Assembly: GCF_000350525.1 (NCBI RefSeq)
Contig: NZ_AOCN01000022.1
Location: 186,001-250,000 of the forward strand
Reading direction: 5' to 3'
Origin: Leucobacter salsicius M1-8
Lineage (GTDB): Bacteria > Actinomycetota > Actinomycetes > Actinomycetales > Microbacteriaceae
DNA length: 64,000 bases
Of this stretch, positions 17,945 to 26,026 are shown in pieces. The notes under the pieces were generated by a model that was given only the letters and a program-made list of their open reading frames with translations, ran no database searches and had not been told where the DNA came from. The position numbers and the translations under genes are program-made. Positions within the stretch are counted from its first letter, which is position 1. Every line of letters begins with the position of its first letter.

Positions 17945-18036
17945 TAGGTTCACCCCGAAGGAACAGGGGCACCGAGGCGGGCCGAGTTAATTGCTCGGCC
18001 GCTCTTCACCGCAGCGTCGCGAAGGAGAGAATTCGT
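17945..18036 (+). promoter_or_regulatory. Structured 5' leader of amiS operon
   Basis: About 90-nt untranslated leader predicted from the promoter position. It has a hairpin GGCCGAG-TTAATTG-CTCGGCC (17980-18000) and, upstream, CCCC (17953-17956) able to pair with GGGG (17966-17969) while GTTC (17948-17951) can pair with GAAC (17961-17964), a crossing (pseudoknot-like) arrangement. It does not match a riboswitch class I know. Confidence 0.4.
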
Positions 18037-18669
18037 ATGAGTAGTGTAGGTCTGCTGTACGTGGGAGCCGTGCTGTTTATCAACGGTCTCATGCTGATCG
18101 ATATTGTGCCGGCCAAGGCCGCCGCCGCAATGAACCTGTTCGTGGGAGGCATGCAGGTCATCTTCCCCACGATTATCATCGCGCAGTCTGGTGGTGACCC
18201 GGCTACCATTCTGGGCGCCTCAGGTCTGTACCTGTTTGGTTTTACGTACCTGTATGTCGCCTGGAATACGCTCACAGGCGCCACGGGGGAGGGGCTTGGC
18301 TGGTTCTCGCTCTTTGTGGCGGCGTGCGCGGTGGTCTACGGCATCGTGCAATACACGATGGCCGCCGATCCCGTGTTCGGTGTGATCTGGTTCTCGTGGG
18401 CCGTGCTCTGGTTCCTCTTCTTCCTCGTCCTCGGACTCGGCAAGAGTCACCTGGGCCGCTTCACCGGCTGGTTCACGCTCTGGCTGGGTATTTTCACGGG
18501 CGCCATCCCCGCGCTTATGATGCTCACCGGCACCTATGTCACCGGCCCCATGGAAGGCGCCGTGGCCGCGGTCATTGCGGTGATCCTCCTGGCGCTGTCC
18601 TGGGTCCTCGGCAAGCCACGCGGTGCCGGATCCGCGGCTCCGGCACCCGCCAACGTGGCTGGCGCGTAA
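18037..18669 (+). CDS. amiS: AmiS/UreI family amide/urea channel
   Basis: 210-residue inner-membrane protein with about six membrane segments, of the AmiS/UreI family that conducts urea or short-chain amides. GLLYVGAVLFINGLMLI, MNLFVGGMQVIFPT and LFGFTYLYVAWNTLTG match the family. ATG at 18037 with AAGGAGAG about 7 bp upstream is preferred over longer in-frame starts. Followed by fmdB and fmdA, so the substrate is probably formamide or acetamide, imported and hydrolysed to ammonia. C-terminal Ala/Pro-rich tail is likely cytoplasmic. Confidence 0.92.
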   Translation: MSSVGLLYVGAVLFINGLMLIDIVPAKAAAAMNLFVGGMQVIFPTIIIAQSGGDPATILGASGLYLFGFTYLYVAWNTLTGATGEGLGWFSLFVAACAVVYGIVQYTMAADPVFGVIWFSWAVLWFLFFLVLGLGKSHLGRFTGWFTLWLGIFTGAIPALMMLTGTYVTGPMEGAVAAVIAVILLALSWVLGKPRGAGSAAPAPANVAGA

Positions 18670-18711
18670 CACTCTATCTTTCCCAACCCCACCCTCAGAA
18701 AGGCGGCGCCC

Positions 18712-19011
18712 GTGCCCAACTACAGATTCAGATGCGCGCAAGGATGCGAGTTCGACGCCATGTATTCGATGCAGGACGTGCCGCTCTCGGCCGAGTGTCG
18801 CGTCTGCGGCGCACAGGCGAAGCGCGCGATGACCGCGCCGCACCTGTCGAACTCGGGAACGAGTGCGTTTGGTCTCGTGGATCGCGCTGCGCGTAGCGCC
18901 CACGAGCCCGAGGTCGTCTCGAGCTTGCCCAGTAACCGCGGCCCAGGCGGGCCCACTAAACGACAGCCTGTGACGCATAACCCGCTGCATGCGAAGCTTC
19001 CTAGGTCATAG
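18712..19011 (+). CDS. fmdB: FmdB-type zinc ribbon protein
   Basis: 99-residue small protein with the FmdB zinc ribbon: CAQGC (C8, C12) and CRVC (C29, C32) form the CX3C-CX2C metal site in MPNYRFRC...; the rest is basic and low complexity. FmdB proteins accompany formamidase genes and were proposed as regulators, but the role is not established. GTG start with AAAGG about 9 bp upstream. It sits between the channel and the amidase genes in one operon. Confidence 0.9.
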   Translation: MPNYRFRCAQGCEFDAMYSMQDVPLSAECRVCGAQAKRAMTAPHLSNSGTSAFGLVDRAARSAHEPEVVSSLPSNRGPGGPTKRQPVTHNPLHAKLPRS

Positions 19012-19101
19012 CGCCGCGACGCCTTCGCTCTCCCCACTTTCGGTGGCATCGAGGCCCCCGAAACCCGCAGGAACAAGTATGAATAACGAAAGGTAGAAGT
19101 C

Positions 19102-20355
19102 ATGCCCGAACACATTTTCAAGCTGGATTCCAACAAACGATTCGTCGACCAGGAGAAGCTCGGCCACAACCGGTGGCACCCTGAGATTCCCCCGGTCGCA
19201 ACGGTGAAACCCGGCGATACCTTCCGCGTCGACTGCCGCGAGTGGTTTGACGGCGCCATCAAGAACGATGATTCGGCGCAAGACATCCTGGACGCACCGC
19301 TACTCACCGTGCACACGTTGAGCGGCCCGTTTGCGGTCGAAGGCGCCCGCCCGGGCGACCTGCTGGTCGTCGACATTCTCGACGTCGGCCCGATTCCGCA
19401 GGAGGACAGTGGTCCGCTGGCCGGCCAGGGTTGGGGCTACACCGGTATCTTTGCCAAGCGCAACGGTGGCAGCTTTCTGACCGACCAGTTCCCCGACGCC
19501 TACAAGGCCGTGTGGGACTTCAACGGCCAGACTGCGACGTCGCGTCACGTGCCCGGCGTCTCCTTCACCGGCATCATTCACCCGGGGCTCATGGGCACCG
19601 CACCCTCGCCCGAGCTGCTCGCCAAGTGGAACAAGCGTGAGGGCGACCTCATCGCGACCGATCCGCTGCGCGTACCGCCGCTGGCGCTGCCCCCCGAGGC
19701 AGAGCATGCGATTCTCGGTGGGCTCGACCGAGGCGAGTGGGCTCGGGTCGGCTCCGAAGCTGCGCGCACCGCGCCGCCGCGAGAGAACGGCGGTAACCAG
19801 GACATCAAGAATCTGTCCAAGGGCACGCGCATCTTCTACCCCGTCTTCCTCGACGGGGCGAACTTCTCGGTCGGCGACCTGCACTTCTCGCAGGGCGATG
19901 GTGAGATCACGTTCTGTGGCGGTATCGAGATGGGCGGGTTTATCGACCTGCGTGTCGACATCATCCGCGGCGGTATGGAGACCTATGGCGTCTCCGAAAA
20001 TGCGATCTTCATGCCGGGCAACGTGGAGCCGCAGTACAGTGAGTGGCTCGCATTCTCGGGTACGTCGGTGACACTCGAAGGCGAGCAGCGCTACCTCGAC
20101 TCGCACCTGTCGTACCAGCGCGCGTGCCTGCACGCCATCGACTACCTCACCAAGTTCGGCTACAGCCCCGAGCAGGCCTACCTACTGCTCGGAGCCGCTC
20201 CGATCGAGGGTCGGCTCTCGGGCGTGGTGGACATTCCCAACTCGTGTTCCACCGTGTACCTTCCGACCGCGATGTTCGACATCGACATTCGACCGTCGGC
20301 CTCCGGTCCGGCACAGATCGATCCGGGGATCGGCGCACCGCGCGCAAATGGCTAG
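19102..20355 (+). CDS. fmdA: Formamidase (acetamidase/formamidase family)
   Basis: Hydrolyses formamide (possibly acetamide) to the acid and ammonia in the cytoplasm. The 417-residue protein shows the FmdA family throughout: HNRWHPEIPPVATVKPGD, GPFAVEGARPGDLLVVDILD, PGLMGTAPS, NGGNQDIKNLSKGTRIFYPV, GDLHFSQGDGEITFCGGIEMGG and the C-terminal YLLLGAAPIEGRLSGVVDIPNSC. ATG preceded by AAAGG 9-10 bp upstream. Last gene of amiS-fmdB-fmdA and closed by a strong terminator. Ammonia release fits with amtB and its GlnR-like box nearby. Confidence 0.95.
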   Translation: MPEHIFKLDSNKRFVDQEKLGHNRWHPEIPPVATVKPGDTFRVDCREWFDGAIKNDDSAQDILDAPLLTVHTLSGPFAVEGARPGDLLVVDILDVGPIPQEDSGPLAGQGWGYTGIFAKRNGGSFLTDQFPDAYKAVWDFNGQTATSRHVPGVSFTGIIHPGLMGTAPSPELLAKWNKREGDLIATDPLRVPPLALPPEAEHAILGGLDRGEWARVGSEAARTAPPRENGGNQDIKNLSKGTRIFYPVFLDGANFSVGDLHFSQGDGEITFCGGIEMGGFIDLRVDIIRGGMETYGVSENAIFMPGNVEPQYSEWLAFSGTSVTLEGEQRYLDSHLSYQRACLHAIDYLTKFGYSPEQAYLLLGAAPIEGRLSGVVDIPNSCSTVYLPTAMFDIDIRPSASGPAQIDPGIGAPRANG

Positions 20356-20369
20356 CTCGTAGTGTCTTG

Positions 20370-20397
20370 AAAGCCCCCGGCTGCGGCCGGGGGCTTT
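20370..20397 (+). terminator. Terminator of amiS-fmdB-fmdA operon
   Basis: 12-bp perfect stem AAAGCCCCCGGC / GCCGGGGGCTTT with tetraloop TGCG, followed by CTGCG. Confidence 0.9.
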
Positions 20398-20517
20398 CTG
20401 CGTGCATAGGGAAATCAGGCGGTGCGAGTAAGCACGGTCGATCCGGATCCGAACAATTCAGCGCTGGGCAAAGATCGGTGGTGGGTACTTCAACCTCAGA
20501 AAGCACAGGAGACACCC

Positions 20518-20955
20518 ATGCACCTTTCACCCCAGCCATACGTCCTCGTCGAGGCCTCCGCGGCCGTAGTCGCTGAGCACGCGAATGCCATTACGGGCGT
20601 GTTCTACCCGACGATGTTCGAGGCTCACCCCGAACTGCTCAACGTCTTCACCCAGGCCAATCAGACCGTCGGTGAGCCGCCGCGGGCCCTGGCCGCCTCG
20701 GTCATGGCGTTCGCGGTGCAGCTGCTTGATCCGGAGGCACCCGATTTCTCGCCCGTGATGCGCCGGATCGCGCACAAGCACGTGTCCCTGGGCATGAAGG
20801 CCAGCTCGTACACGGTCGTCGGTCACCACCTGATCGCCGCGGTGAAGTTGGTGCAGGGTGATGCGGTGACGCCCGAGATTGCCGCGGCCTGGGACGAGGT
20901 GTACTGGTTGTTCGCGGTGGGCGACGCCCGGGCGCATGAACTTGGAAGAGGTTGA
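20518..20955 (+). CDS. Single-domain globin (flavohaemoglobin-type)
   Basis: 145-residue haem protein resembling the globin domain of flavohaemoglobins. The F-helix proximal histidine is in RRIAHKHVSLGM, followed by YTVVGHHLIAAV; ITGVFYPTMFEAHPELLNVFTQANQ carries the B-helix Tyr (FY) and CD Phe. The FAD and NAD domains of Hmp are missing: the protein stops after WDEVYWLFAVGDARAHELGRG. A role in NO/O2 handling is inferred. ATG at 20518 with AGGAG 8 bp upstream rather than a GTG at 20422. Convergent with fdhD. Confidence 0.85.
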   Translation: MHLSPQPYVLVEASAAVVAEHANAITGVFYPTMFEAHPELLNVFTQANQTVGEPPRALAASVMAFAVQLLDPEAPDFSPVMRRIAHKHVSLGMKASSYTVVGHHLIAAVKLVQGDAVTPEIAAAWDEVYWLFAVGDARAHELGRG

Positions 20956-20974
20956 GCTCCCCGAGCAGTCGGTT

Positions 20975-21865
20975 TTACTTCTGTGCCGAAATGCCTAGGG
21001 AGGGAGCCTTTTCAGTCATTGCTGGTGCCGGGGTGTCGTTCGTGATGCGATCCGGCCGTGAATAGATCACCATGGACTGGCCGCGCAAGAACCCCACGAG
21101 CGTGAGGCCAGATTCCTCCGCGAGATCCGCCGCGAGCGACGAGGGTGCCGACACCGCCGCGAGCATCGGTATGCCCGCCATGATGGCCTTTTGCGTGAGC
21201 TCAAAGCTTGCGCGACCCGACACCATGAGCACGCAGGAGCGGGCAGGAAGCTTCTCGTGCATGAGTGCCCAGCCGATGACCTTGTCGACGGCGTTGTGTC
21301 GGCCCACGTCCTCGCGGATCACGAGTAGTTCGCCCGTGTTGCCGTCGAACAGGGCCGCCGCGTGCAGCCCGCCCGTACGGTCGAACACCGCCTGCTGAGC
21401 CCGAAGGGCATCGGGAAACGTGATCAGCTGCGAAGCATCAAGGCGCAGCGTATCGCTCGCGACCTCAAAGCGGGAGTTCGTGTGTACGTCCTCGATGGAC
21501 GATTTGCCGCAGAGCCCGCACGCGCTCGTCGTCGTGAAGTTGCGAGCGAGGCTTGGGTCAGGCTGCTTCACCCCGGGGGCGAGCTGCAGATCGAGCACGT
21601 TGTACGTGTTGCCGTCGTCGGCCGTTGCGCCCGCGCAATACCGTGCCGTCGTGAGCTCGTCAGCGGCCGCGATCACGCCCTCGGACACGAGAAACCCTGC
21701 CGCGAGTTCGACGTCGTGGCCGGGGGAGCGCATCGTCACCACGAACGAGGAACCGCCGAGACGAATCTCGAGCGGCTCCTCGACCGCGAGGAAATCTGTG
21801 CGGCGCGACGAATCAGCCCCTACGGTGAGGCGGGTGACTTTGCGGCGAGCTGCGATTCTTGACAC
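20975..21865 (-). CDS. fdhD: FdhD sulfurtransferase for formate dehydrogenase
   Basis: Transfers sulfur from a cysteine desulfurase to the molybdenum cofactor of formate dehydrogenase. In the 296-residue protein the CxxC active-site motif is at C116-C119 ([13 protein letters not shown]), with [23 protein letters not shown] and [21 protein letters not shown] typical of FdhD. GTG start with AAGGA just upstream; an ATG-free start region leaves little alternative. No formate dehydrogenase gene lies in the window, so its partner is elsewhere; formate from formamide hydrolysis would be a natural substrate (inference). Confidence 0.95.
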   Translation of the reverse strand: MSRIAARRKVTRLTVGADSSRRTDFLAVEEPLEIRLGGSSFVVTMRSPGHDVELAAGFLVSEGVIAAADELTTARYCAGATADDGNTYNVLDLQLAPGVKQPDPSLARNFTTTSACGLCGKSSIEDVHTNSRFEVASDTLRLDASQLITFPDALRAQQAVFDRTGGLHAAALFDGNTGELLVIREDVGRHNAVDKVIGWALMHEKLPARSCVLMVSGRASFELTQKAIMAGIPMLAAVSAPSSLAADLAEESGLTLVGFLRGQSMVIYSRPDRITNDTPAPAMTEKAPSLGISAQK

Positions 21866-21907
21866 GTTCCTTGCTTAGCACTGATGGTGCGTCGGGGCAA
21901 GCCTGCG

Positions 21908-23107
21908 CTAGTTCCCCAGCACCTTCTGGAACGCCTGCGCGTAGCGGTTGTCTTCCTCTGACGTGAGTGAGCGCATGTCGTAGATGCGGCTCGACATATC
22001 CTCGTCAGGGAAGATGAGGGTGTTGTTCGCGAGCTCGGGGTTCACCGTCTCCATGGCCTCGCGTGTGCCCTTCACCGGCGTCACATACTGCACGTACTCG
22101 GCGACCTGGGCCGCCACCTCGGGCTCGTAGTAGTAGTTGATGAGCTCGTGCACCTGCTTGGCGGACTCCGTCGCGACGGGCATGCAGAATGAGTCGATGA
22201 AGAGTGCGGCGCCCGCCTCGGGGACCACAAACTTCCAGACCTCCTCGCCCTCCTCCTCGTTCAGCATTGCAATGTCACCCGACCAGCACATGCCCGCAAG
22301 CACGTCACCCTTTTGGAGGTCCTGCGTGTACGAGTTGCCCTTGACGTTAAATACCTGGCCCGAGCGCAGCTGCTTCTCGACCACGTCGAGAGCGGCATAG
22401 AACTCGTCGTCGCCCCAGTCGCCCGTGATGTCGACGCCTTGCTGCAGCATGACGAGTGCGAGCGTATCGTCCTGCTCGCTCAGCAGGTTCACCTTGCCCT
22501 TGAGATCGGGGCGCCACAGGTCGTCAACCGACTCGATGCCCTGCGGGTAGAGCTGCGCGTTGTAGCACAGGCCGGTCATACCGGCCTGGTAAGGGATTGA
22601 CGACTGGCGATCCGGATCGAACGTGGCGTGCTGCACCATATCGATCATCTGGCCATCCACGTTGGGGAGCAGCGAGCGGTCGAACTTTTGCAGCTGATCC
22701 TGTTCAAACAGGCGCACGAGCGACGAGTCCGTGAGGCAGAACACGTCATAGCCCGTATCTTGCTCGAGCTTCAGCTGGTCCTTGATCTTGGCGATGAAGG
22801 TCTTGTTGTCATCGATGTCTTCGAAGTACTCGACCGTGATGTTGGTCTGCGCCATGAACTCATCGAGGCTGGGGTTGGCGCCGGTCTCCTCGTCGTAGTC
22901 GAGGTAGTACGTCCAGTTCGCCCATCGCAGGTTGCCGCCCGAACCGTCACCCGGGCCCGAGGGGCCAGCGCATGCGCTGAGGGCACCGGCGCCCAAAAGC
23001 GCAGCTCCCGCAGCCCCGCCACGCAACAGCTGGCGGCGGCCCAGCTGAGTCGAGCGAATGCGGTTGACGATCTCAAGAACAATGGGATCTTCTGAACGTG
23101 GTGACAT
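21908..23107 (-). CDS. PotD-like polyamine/spermidine ABC binding protein (orphan)
   Basis: 399-residue extracytoplasmic lipoprotein binding a cationic polyamine or similar solute. The N-terminus has a twin-arginine segment GRRQLLRGGAAG, a hydrophobic stretch and lipobox ALSAC, so likely Tat-exported and lipid-anchored. WANWTYYLDYDEETG, FEDIDDNKTFIAKIKDQL and CYNAQLYPQGIESVDDLW are PotD-family. ATG at 23107 with GGGAGG; the in-frame upstream start is not supported. It is a clear paralogue of the protein at 29159, sharing NSYTQDLQ and PVKGT(R/Q)EAM blocks, but has no permease genes beside it. Confidence 0.9.
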   Translation of the reverse strand: MSPRSEDPIVLEIVNRIRSTQLGRRQLLRGGAAGAALLGAGALSACAGPSGPGDGSGGNLRWANWTYYLDYDEETGANPSLDEFMAQTNITVEYFEDIDDNKTFIAKIKDQLKLEQDTGYDVFCLTDSSLVRLFEQDQLQKFDRSLLPNVDGQMIDMVQHATFDPDRQSSIPYQAGMTGLCYNAQLYPQGIESVDDLWRPDLKGKVNLLSEQDDTLALVMLQQGVDITGDWGDDEFYAALDVVEKQLRSGQVFNVKGNSYTQDLQKGDVLAGMCWSGDIAMLNEEEGEEVWKFVVPEAGAALFIDSFCMPVATESAKQVHELINYYYEPEVAAQVAEYVQYVTPVKGTREAMETVNPELANNTLIFPDEDMSSRIYDMRSLTSEEDNRYAQAFQKVLGN

Positions 23108-23140
23108 GTTTCCTCCCTTGGAAACCAATAACGACGATGT

Positions 23141-23157
23141 TGTCAATCATCATGACA
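23141..23157. promoter_or_regulatory. TGTCA-N7-TGACA box upstream of orphan potD
   Basis: TGTCAATCATCATGACA, 34 bp before the start of the orphan binding-protein gene. The same TGTCA-N7-TGACA architecture occurs 79 bp before the paralogue at 29159. Likely operator of a shared dimeric regulator (inference). Confidence 0.5.
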
Positions 23158-23194
23158 CATTCGCTGATCAAAGGTCGGGAGGCTGGCTGAAGCG

Positions 23195-24013
23195 TTACAT
23201 TCCGAGCACTGCGGTACGCAGCTTGTGTACCAAGCCTGGTGCGCCGACGAACATGAACGGCTCCCCGGGGGCCTGTTGATCGTGCTCGCCGATGATGGCG
23301 CAGCCCGCCTCCGTGGCAATGAGAGCCCCCGCTGCATAGTCCCAGGGCTGCAGACCGATCTCATAGAACGCGTCGACGCGGCCGCACGCGACCATGCAAA
23401 GATCGTTCGCGGCAGATCCAAAGCGGCGAATATCGCGCACGCCGGGCAGCATGCGCGCCGCCATCTCGGCCTGCACGGTGCGACGGGCCGCGGTGTATCC
23501 AAATCCCGTCGCGACCAGCGAGGTCGCGAGCTCGGTGTTGCCGGTGGGAGCGATACGGATCCCGTTGAGTCGTGCCCCGCCGCCGTCAACCGCCTCGAAC
23601 ATCTCGTTGGAGTTCGGGTTGTAGACGGCCCCCGCGATGGCGCGCCTGCCGTCGGCGTATGCCGGCGACGGCACCGTGGCTGCGATGCTCACGGTGTACA
23701 TCGGCAGGTTGTAGAGGTAGTTGACCGTGCCATCGATCGGGTCGATGACCCAGGTGATACCGCTGGTACCGGTGATGCCGGTGCCCTCCTCGCCCAGGAC
23801 ACCGTCGTCGGGGCGCGCCTCGCGCAGGGCGGCCGTGACGATTCGTTCAGCTTCACGATCGGCCTCGGTGACGATGTCGACCGCGCTTGACTTCGCGGCG
23901 GCCACGTCGACCCCCTGCTCGCGCAGCTCGCGGATGCGGTCGCCAGCCAGCCTGGCCACTCGGGTGGCAATCTGGGCGAGCAGGGCGGGTGAGAGCGGGG
24001 CCGATGAAGTCAT
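23195..24013 (-). CDS. Inositol monophosphatase family protein
   Basis: 272-residue Mg-dependent phosphatase. All IMPase motifs are visible: DIVTEADREAE, GEEGTG (first metal ligand), DPIDGTVNY (DPIDGT motif) and PWDYAAGALIATEAGCAI (WDxAAG). It could dephosphorylate inositol-1-phosphate for mycothiol or phospholipid synthesis, or act on another sugar phosphate. The start ATG follows TAGGCT by 6 nt, a leaderless promoter that overlaps the amtB stop codon 9 bp upstream. Distinct from the HisN-like paralogue at 44258. Confidence 0.9.
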   Translation of the reverse strand: MTSSAPLSPALLAQIATRVARLAGDRIRELREQGVDVAAAKSSAVDIVTEADREAERIVTAALREARPDDGVLGEEGTGITGTSGITWVIDPIDGTVNYLYNLPMYTVSIAATVPSPAYADGRRAIAGAVYNPNSNEMFEAVDGGGARLNGIRIAPTGNTELATSLVATGFGYTAARRTVQAEMAARMLPGVRDIRRFGSAANDLCMVACGRVDAFYEIGLQPWDYAAGALIATEAGCAIIGEHDQQAPGEPFMFVGAPGLVHKLRTAVLGM

Positions 24014-24022
24014 GCTTCGAGC

Positions 24023-25249
24023 CTAGCTGGCGCTCGCCGCAGCCTGGTCTGAATCGTAGGCGTACGCTGCTTCCCCGTGCGCTGCGGTGTCGATGCCCGA
24101 CTCCTCCACCTCGGCCGGCACACGGAGCCCGGTGATCGCTTTGACCGCGAGCGCGATGGTGAGAGAGACCGTGAAGGAGTACGCCATGACCGCAATGACC
24201 GAGATGGACTGCACGACGAGGAGCCCGACGCCTCCACCCACAAATAGCCCGTTGTCAAAGGCGAAGAGCCCCAGATAAAGCGAGCCCAGCACACCAGCCA
24301 CGAGGTGTAGCCCCACGACGTCGAGTGAATCGTCGTAGCCCAGACGGTACTTCCAGTCGATCGCAAACGCGCAGGCGGCACCGGCGACAATGCCAAGCAG
24401 GAGCGCCCAGAGTGGGGAAAGATCTGCGGCGGCCGGAGTGATCGCGACGAGGCCAGCAACGGCGCCCGAGGCTGCGCCAATGACGCCGGGCTTCTTGCCG
24501 CGCAGCACGTCGACCAGCAGCCAGCCGATAATGCCTGCCGCGGGAGTGCCGAGCGTGTTGATGAGGATCAGGCCCGCCTCGCCGGTCTCGGTGGCGAGGC
24601 CCGAGTTGAATCCGATCCACCCAAACCACAGCAGCGCGGCGCCGATGGTGACAAGCGGAACGCTGTGGGGTTTATGCGATCCGGGACCAAACCCGATGCG
24701 CTTGCCGGCCACGAGTGCCAGCGCGAGCGCGGCGGCACCCGCGTTGATGTGGATCACCGTGCCGCCGGCCAGGTCGATGACCTCGGGGAGTCCGAGGGTG
24801 GTGCCCAGTCGCTGAATCCAGCCGTCGCCCCACACCCACGCCGATACCGGGAAGTACACCAGCGTCGCCCAGACGCCAGCAAACAGCACCCAGGAGCCGA
24901 GTCCGACACGGTCGGCGATCGCGCCCGAGATGAGGGCGGTGCTGATCATCGCGAACACCGCACCGAATCCGACTGCAATGAACTGGCTGGGGTCGGTGTT
25001 GAGGAGGCCGAAGTCCTTGAACGGGCTGCCAGCGAAACCACTCTCGCCGGGCGCGAAGTAATTCATGCTGTAACCAAAGAGAATCCAGAGCACGCCAACC
25101 ACCCCCATGGCGCTGACACTGAAAAGCATCATGTTGACGACTGACCGCACGCGTACGAGGCCCCCATAGAAGAGCGCGAGCCCCGGAGTCATGACAAGTA
25201 CGAGGGCGGTGCTCGCGAGCATCCACACATCTTGCGGGGTGAGGGTCAT
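24023..25249 (-). CDS. amtB: Ammonium transporter
   Basis: 408-residue Amt/MEP channel for ammonium uptake with about 11 membrane segments. Seen: VWMLASTALVLVMTPGLALFYGG, GTVIHINAGAAALALALV, DVVGLHLVAGVLGSLYLGLFA (pore histidines in both) and PALYAFIDKW-like DWKYRLGYDDS. ATG at 25249 (MTLTPQDVWM) is chosen; longer in-frame extensions are unconserved. No glnK/glnD follows, unlike many actinobacteria; the IMPase gene is next, 9 bp away. A GlnR-like box lies 78-104 bp upstream, matching nitrogen-dependent activation. Confidence 0.94.
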   Translation of the reverse strand: MTLTPQDVWMLASTALVLVMTPGLALFYGGLVRVRSVVNMMLFSVSAMGVVGVLWILFGYSMNYFAPGESGFAGSPFKDFGLLNTDPSQFIAVGFGAVFAMISTALISGAIADRVGLGSWVLFAGVWATLVYFPVSAWVWGDGWIQRLGTTLGLPEVIDLAGGTVIHINAGAAALALALVAGKRIGFGPGSHKPHSVPLVTIGAALLWFGWIGFNSGLATETGEAGLILINTLGTPAAGIIGWLLVDVLRGKKPGVIGAASGAVAGLVAITPAAADLSPLWALLLGIVAGAACAFAIDWKYRLGYDDSLDVVGLHLVAGVLGSLYLGLFAFDNGLFVGGGVGLLVVQSISVIAVMAYSFTVSLTIALAVKAITGLRVPAEVEESGIDTAAHGEAAYAYDSDQAAASAS

Positions 25250-25326
25250 GTTGCATCTGCTTTCTACTGGGATTGTTGAGGTGCAATCAGTGTGCGGGAG
25301 CGGTGTTTCGGGACCGTCTCGTCTGC

Positions 25327-25353
25327 GTCTCGCGAGCGTCACAATTGTGTTTC
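25327..25353 (-). promoter_or_regulatory. GlnR-like box upstream of amtB
   Basis: On the minus strand: GAAAC-N6-GTGAC-N6-GAGAC, three half-sites at the exact 6-nt spacing of the actinobacterial GlnR consensus (GTnAC-n6-GaAAC). Located 78-104 bp before the amtB start, a position suited to activation. Confidence 0.6.
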
Positions 25354-25399
25354 CGGTGCGAGTCGAGTGCCCAGTGTTCGTGCCTGCGCCAGAGGGTGA

Positions 25400-25405
25400 T
25401 AAGAT
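25400..25405 (+). promoter_or_regulatory. Probable -10 of rpsO
   Basis: TAAGAT, 87 bp before the rpsO start, giving an ~80-nt leader with a CAGCA/TGCTG hairpin (25448-25460). S15 leaders are often autoregulatory; not shown here. Confidence 0.4.
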
Positions 25406-25492
25406 AACAAGGTTGCCGTGTGAACGGCCGCGGATAAAGAGAGCCCCAGCATCCTGCTGAAGGCGCCGCGCAGCAATTGAAAGGGGTCCCCA

Positions 25493-25762
25493 ATGGCACT
25501 GGAATCAGCAGTCAAGAAGGCCATCATGGAAGAGTTCGCGACCAAGCCCGGTGACACCGGTTCCCCCGAGGTTCAGGTTGCAATGCTCACGCGTCGCATC
25601 AAGGACCTGACCGAGCACCTCAAGGATCACAAGCACGATCACCACTCGCGCCGTGGCCTGCTGCTGCTCGTCGGTCAGCGCCGCCGCCTGCTGGCTTACC
25701 TCCAGCAGCTCGACATTGCACGTTACCGTACGCTCATCGAGCGCCTCGGCCTGCGTCGCTGA
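25493..25762 (+). CDS. rpsO: 30S ribosomal protein S15
   Basis: 89-residue primary-binding protein of the 30S central domain (16S rRNA helix 22). [27 protein letters not shown] and [20 protein letters not shown] are the S15 signatures. ATG preceded by AAAGGGG. In many bacteria rpsO is next to pnp; here pnp is 36 kb away. Followed by a strong terminator. Confidence 0.98.
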   Translation: MALESAVKKAIMEEFATKPGDTGSPEVQVAMLTRRIKDLTEHLKDHKHDHHSRRGLLLLVGQRRRLLAYLQQLDIARYRTLIERLGLRR

Positions 25763-25790
25763 GTTTCTCCTCCGTTCGCACGGAAGAGCG

Positions 25791-25825
25791 AAGCGCCCGT
25801 CACCTTTGGTGGGGGGCGCTTTTTG
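25791..25825 (+). terminator. Terminator of rpsO
   Basis: Stem AAGCGCCC/GGGCGCTT with inner CACC/GGTG helix, followed by a T-rich run TTTTTGTTG. Confidence 0.88.
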
Positions 25826-25865
25826 TTGTGCGCTGCGGACACGAACTCCGGAACTTTCACCAGTT

Positions 25866-25911
25866 CCGGCAGATTGGGGCCGAATTGATCCGGAGTTACT
25901 CAATCTGCCGG
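25866..25911. repeat. Inverted repeat upstream of DUF559 gene
   Basis: Perfect arms CCGGCAGATTG (25866-25876) and CAATCTGCCGG (25901-25911). CCGGAGTTACT is additionally repeated directly at 25890 and 25909, and AACTCCGG occurs inverted near 25844. No gene lies in the 264-bp gap. Confidence 0.6.
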
Positions 25912-25987
25912 AGTTACTGAGCCCGTGAGCTCCGCTCACACGAAGCGCAAACGCACAGGGCAATCTTGCCGGGCCCCAAACGGGGGA

Positions 25988-26021
25988 TTACTCGGACGAT
26001 CGAGTAACTCTCGCAAGAGTT
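25988..26021. repeat. Two abutting palindromes just before DUF559 start
   Basis: TTACTCG-N6-CGAGTAA (25988-26007) and AACTCT-CGCA-AGAGTT (26006-26021) adjoin and end 5 bp before the ATG at 26027, covering the place where a promoter and ribosome binding site should be. Confidence 0.6.
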
Positions 26022-26026
26022 GGGGT

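Noticed and set aside
17941-18036. Guanidine or glycine riboswitch upstream of amiS
   Set aside because: The conserved cores of the ykkC/guanidine and glycine classes are not present.
20355-20517. Extended N-terminus of the globin from a GTG at 20422
   Set aside because: The extension is unconserved in appearance and the ATG at 20518 has a good AGGAG.
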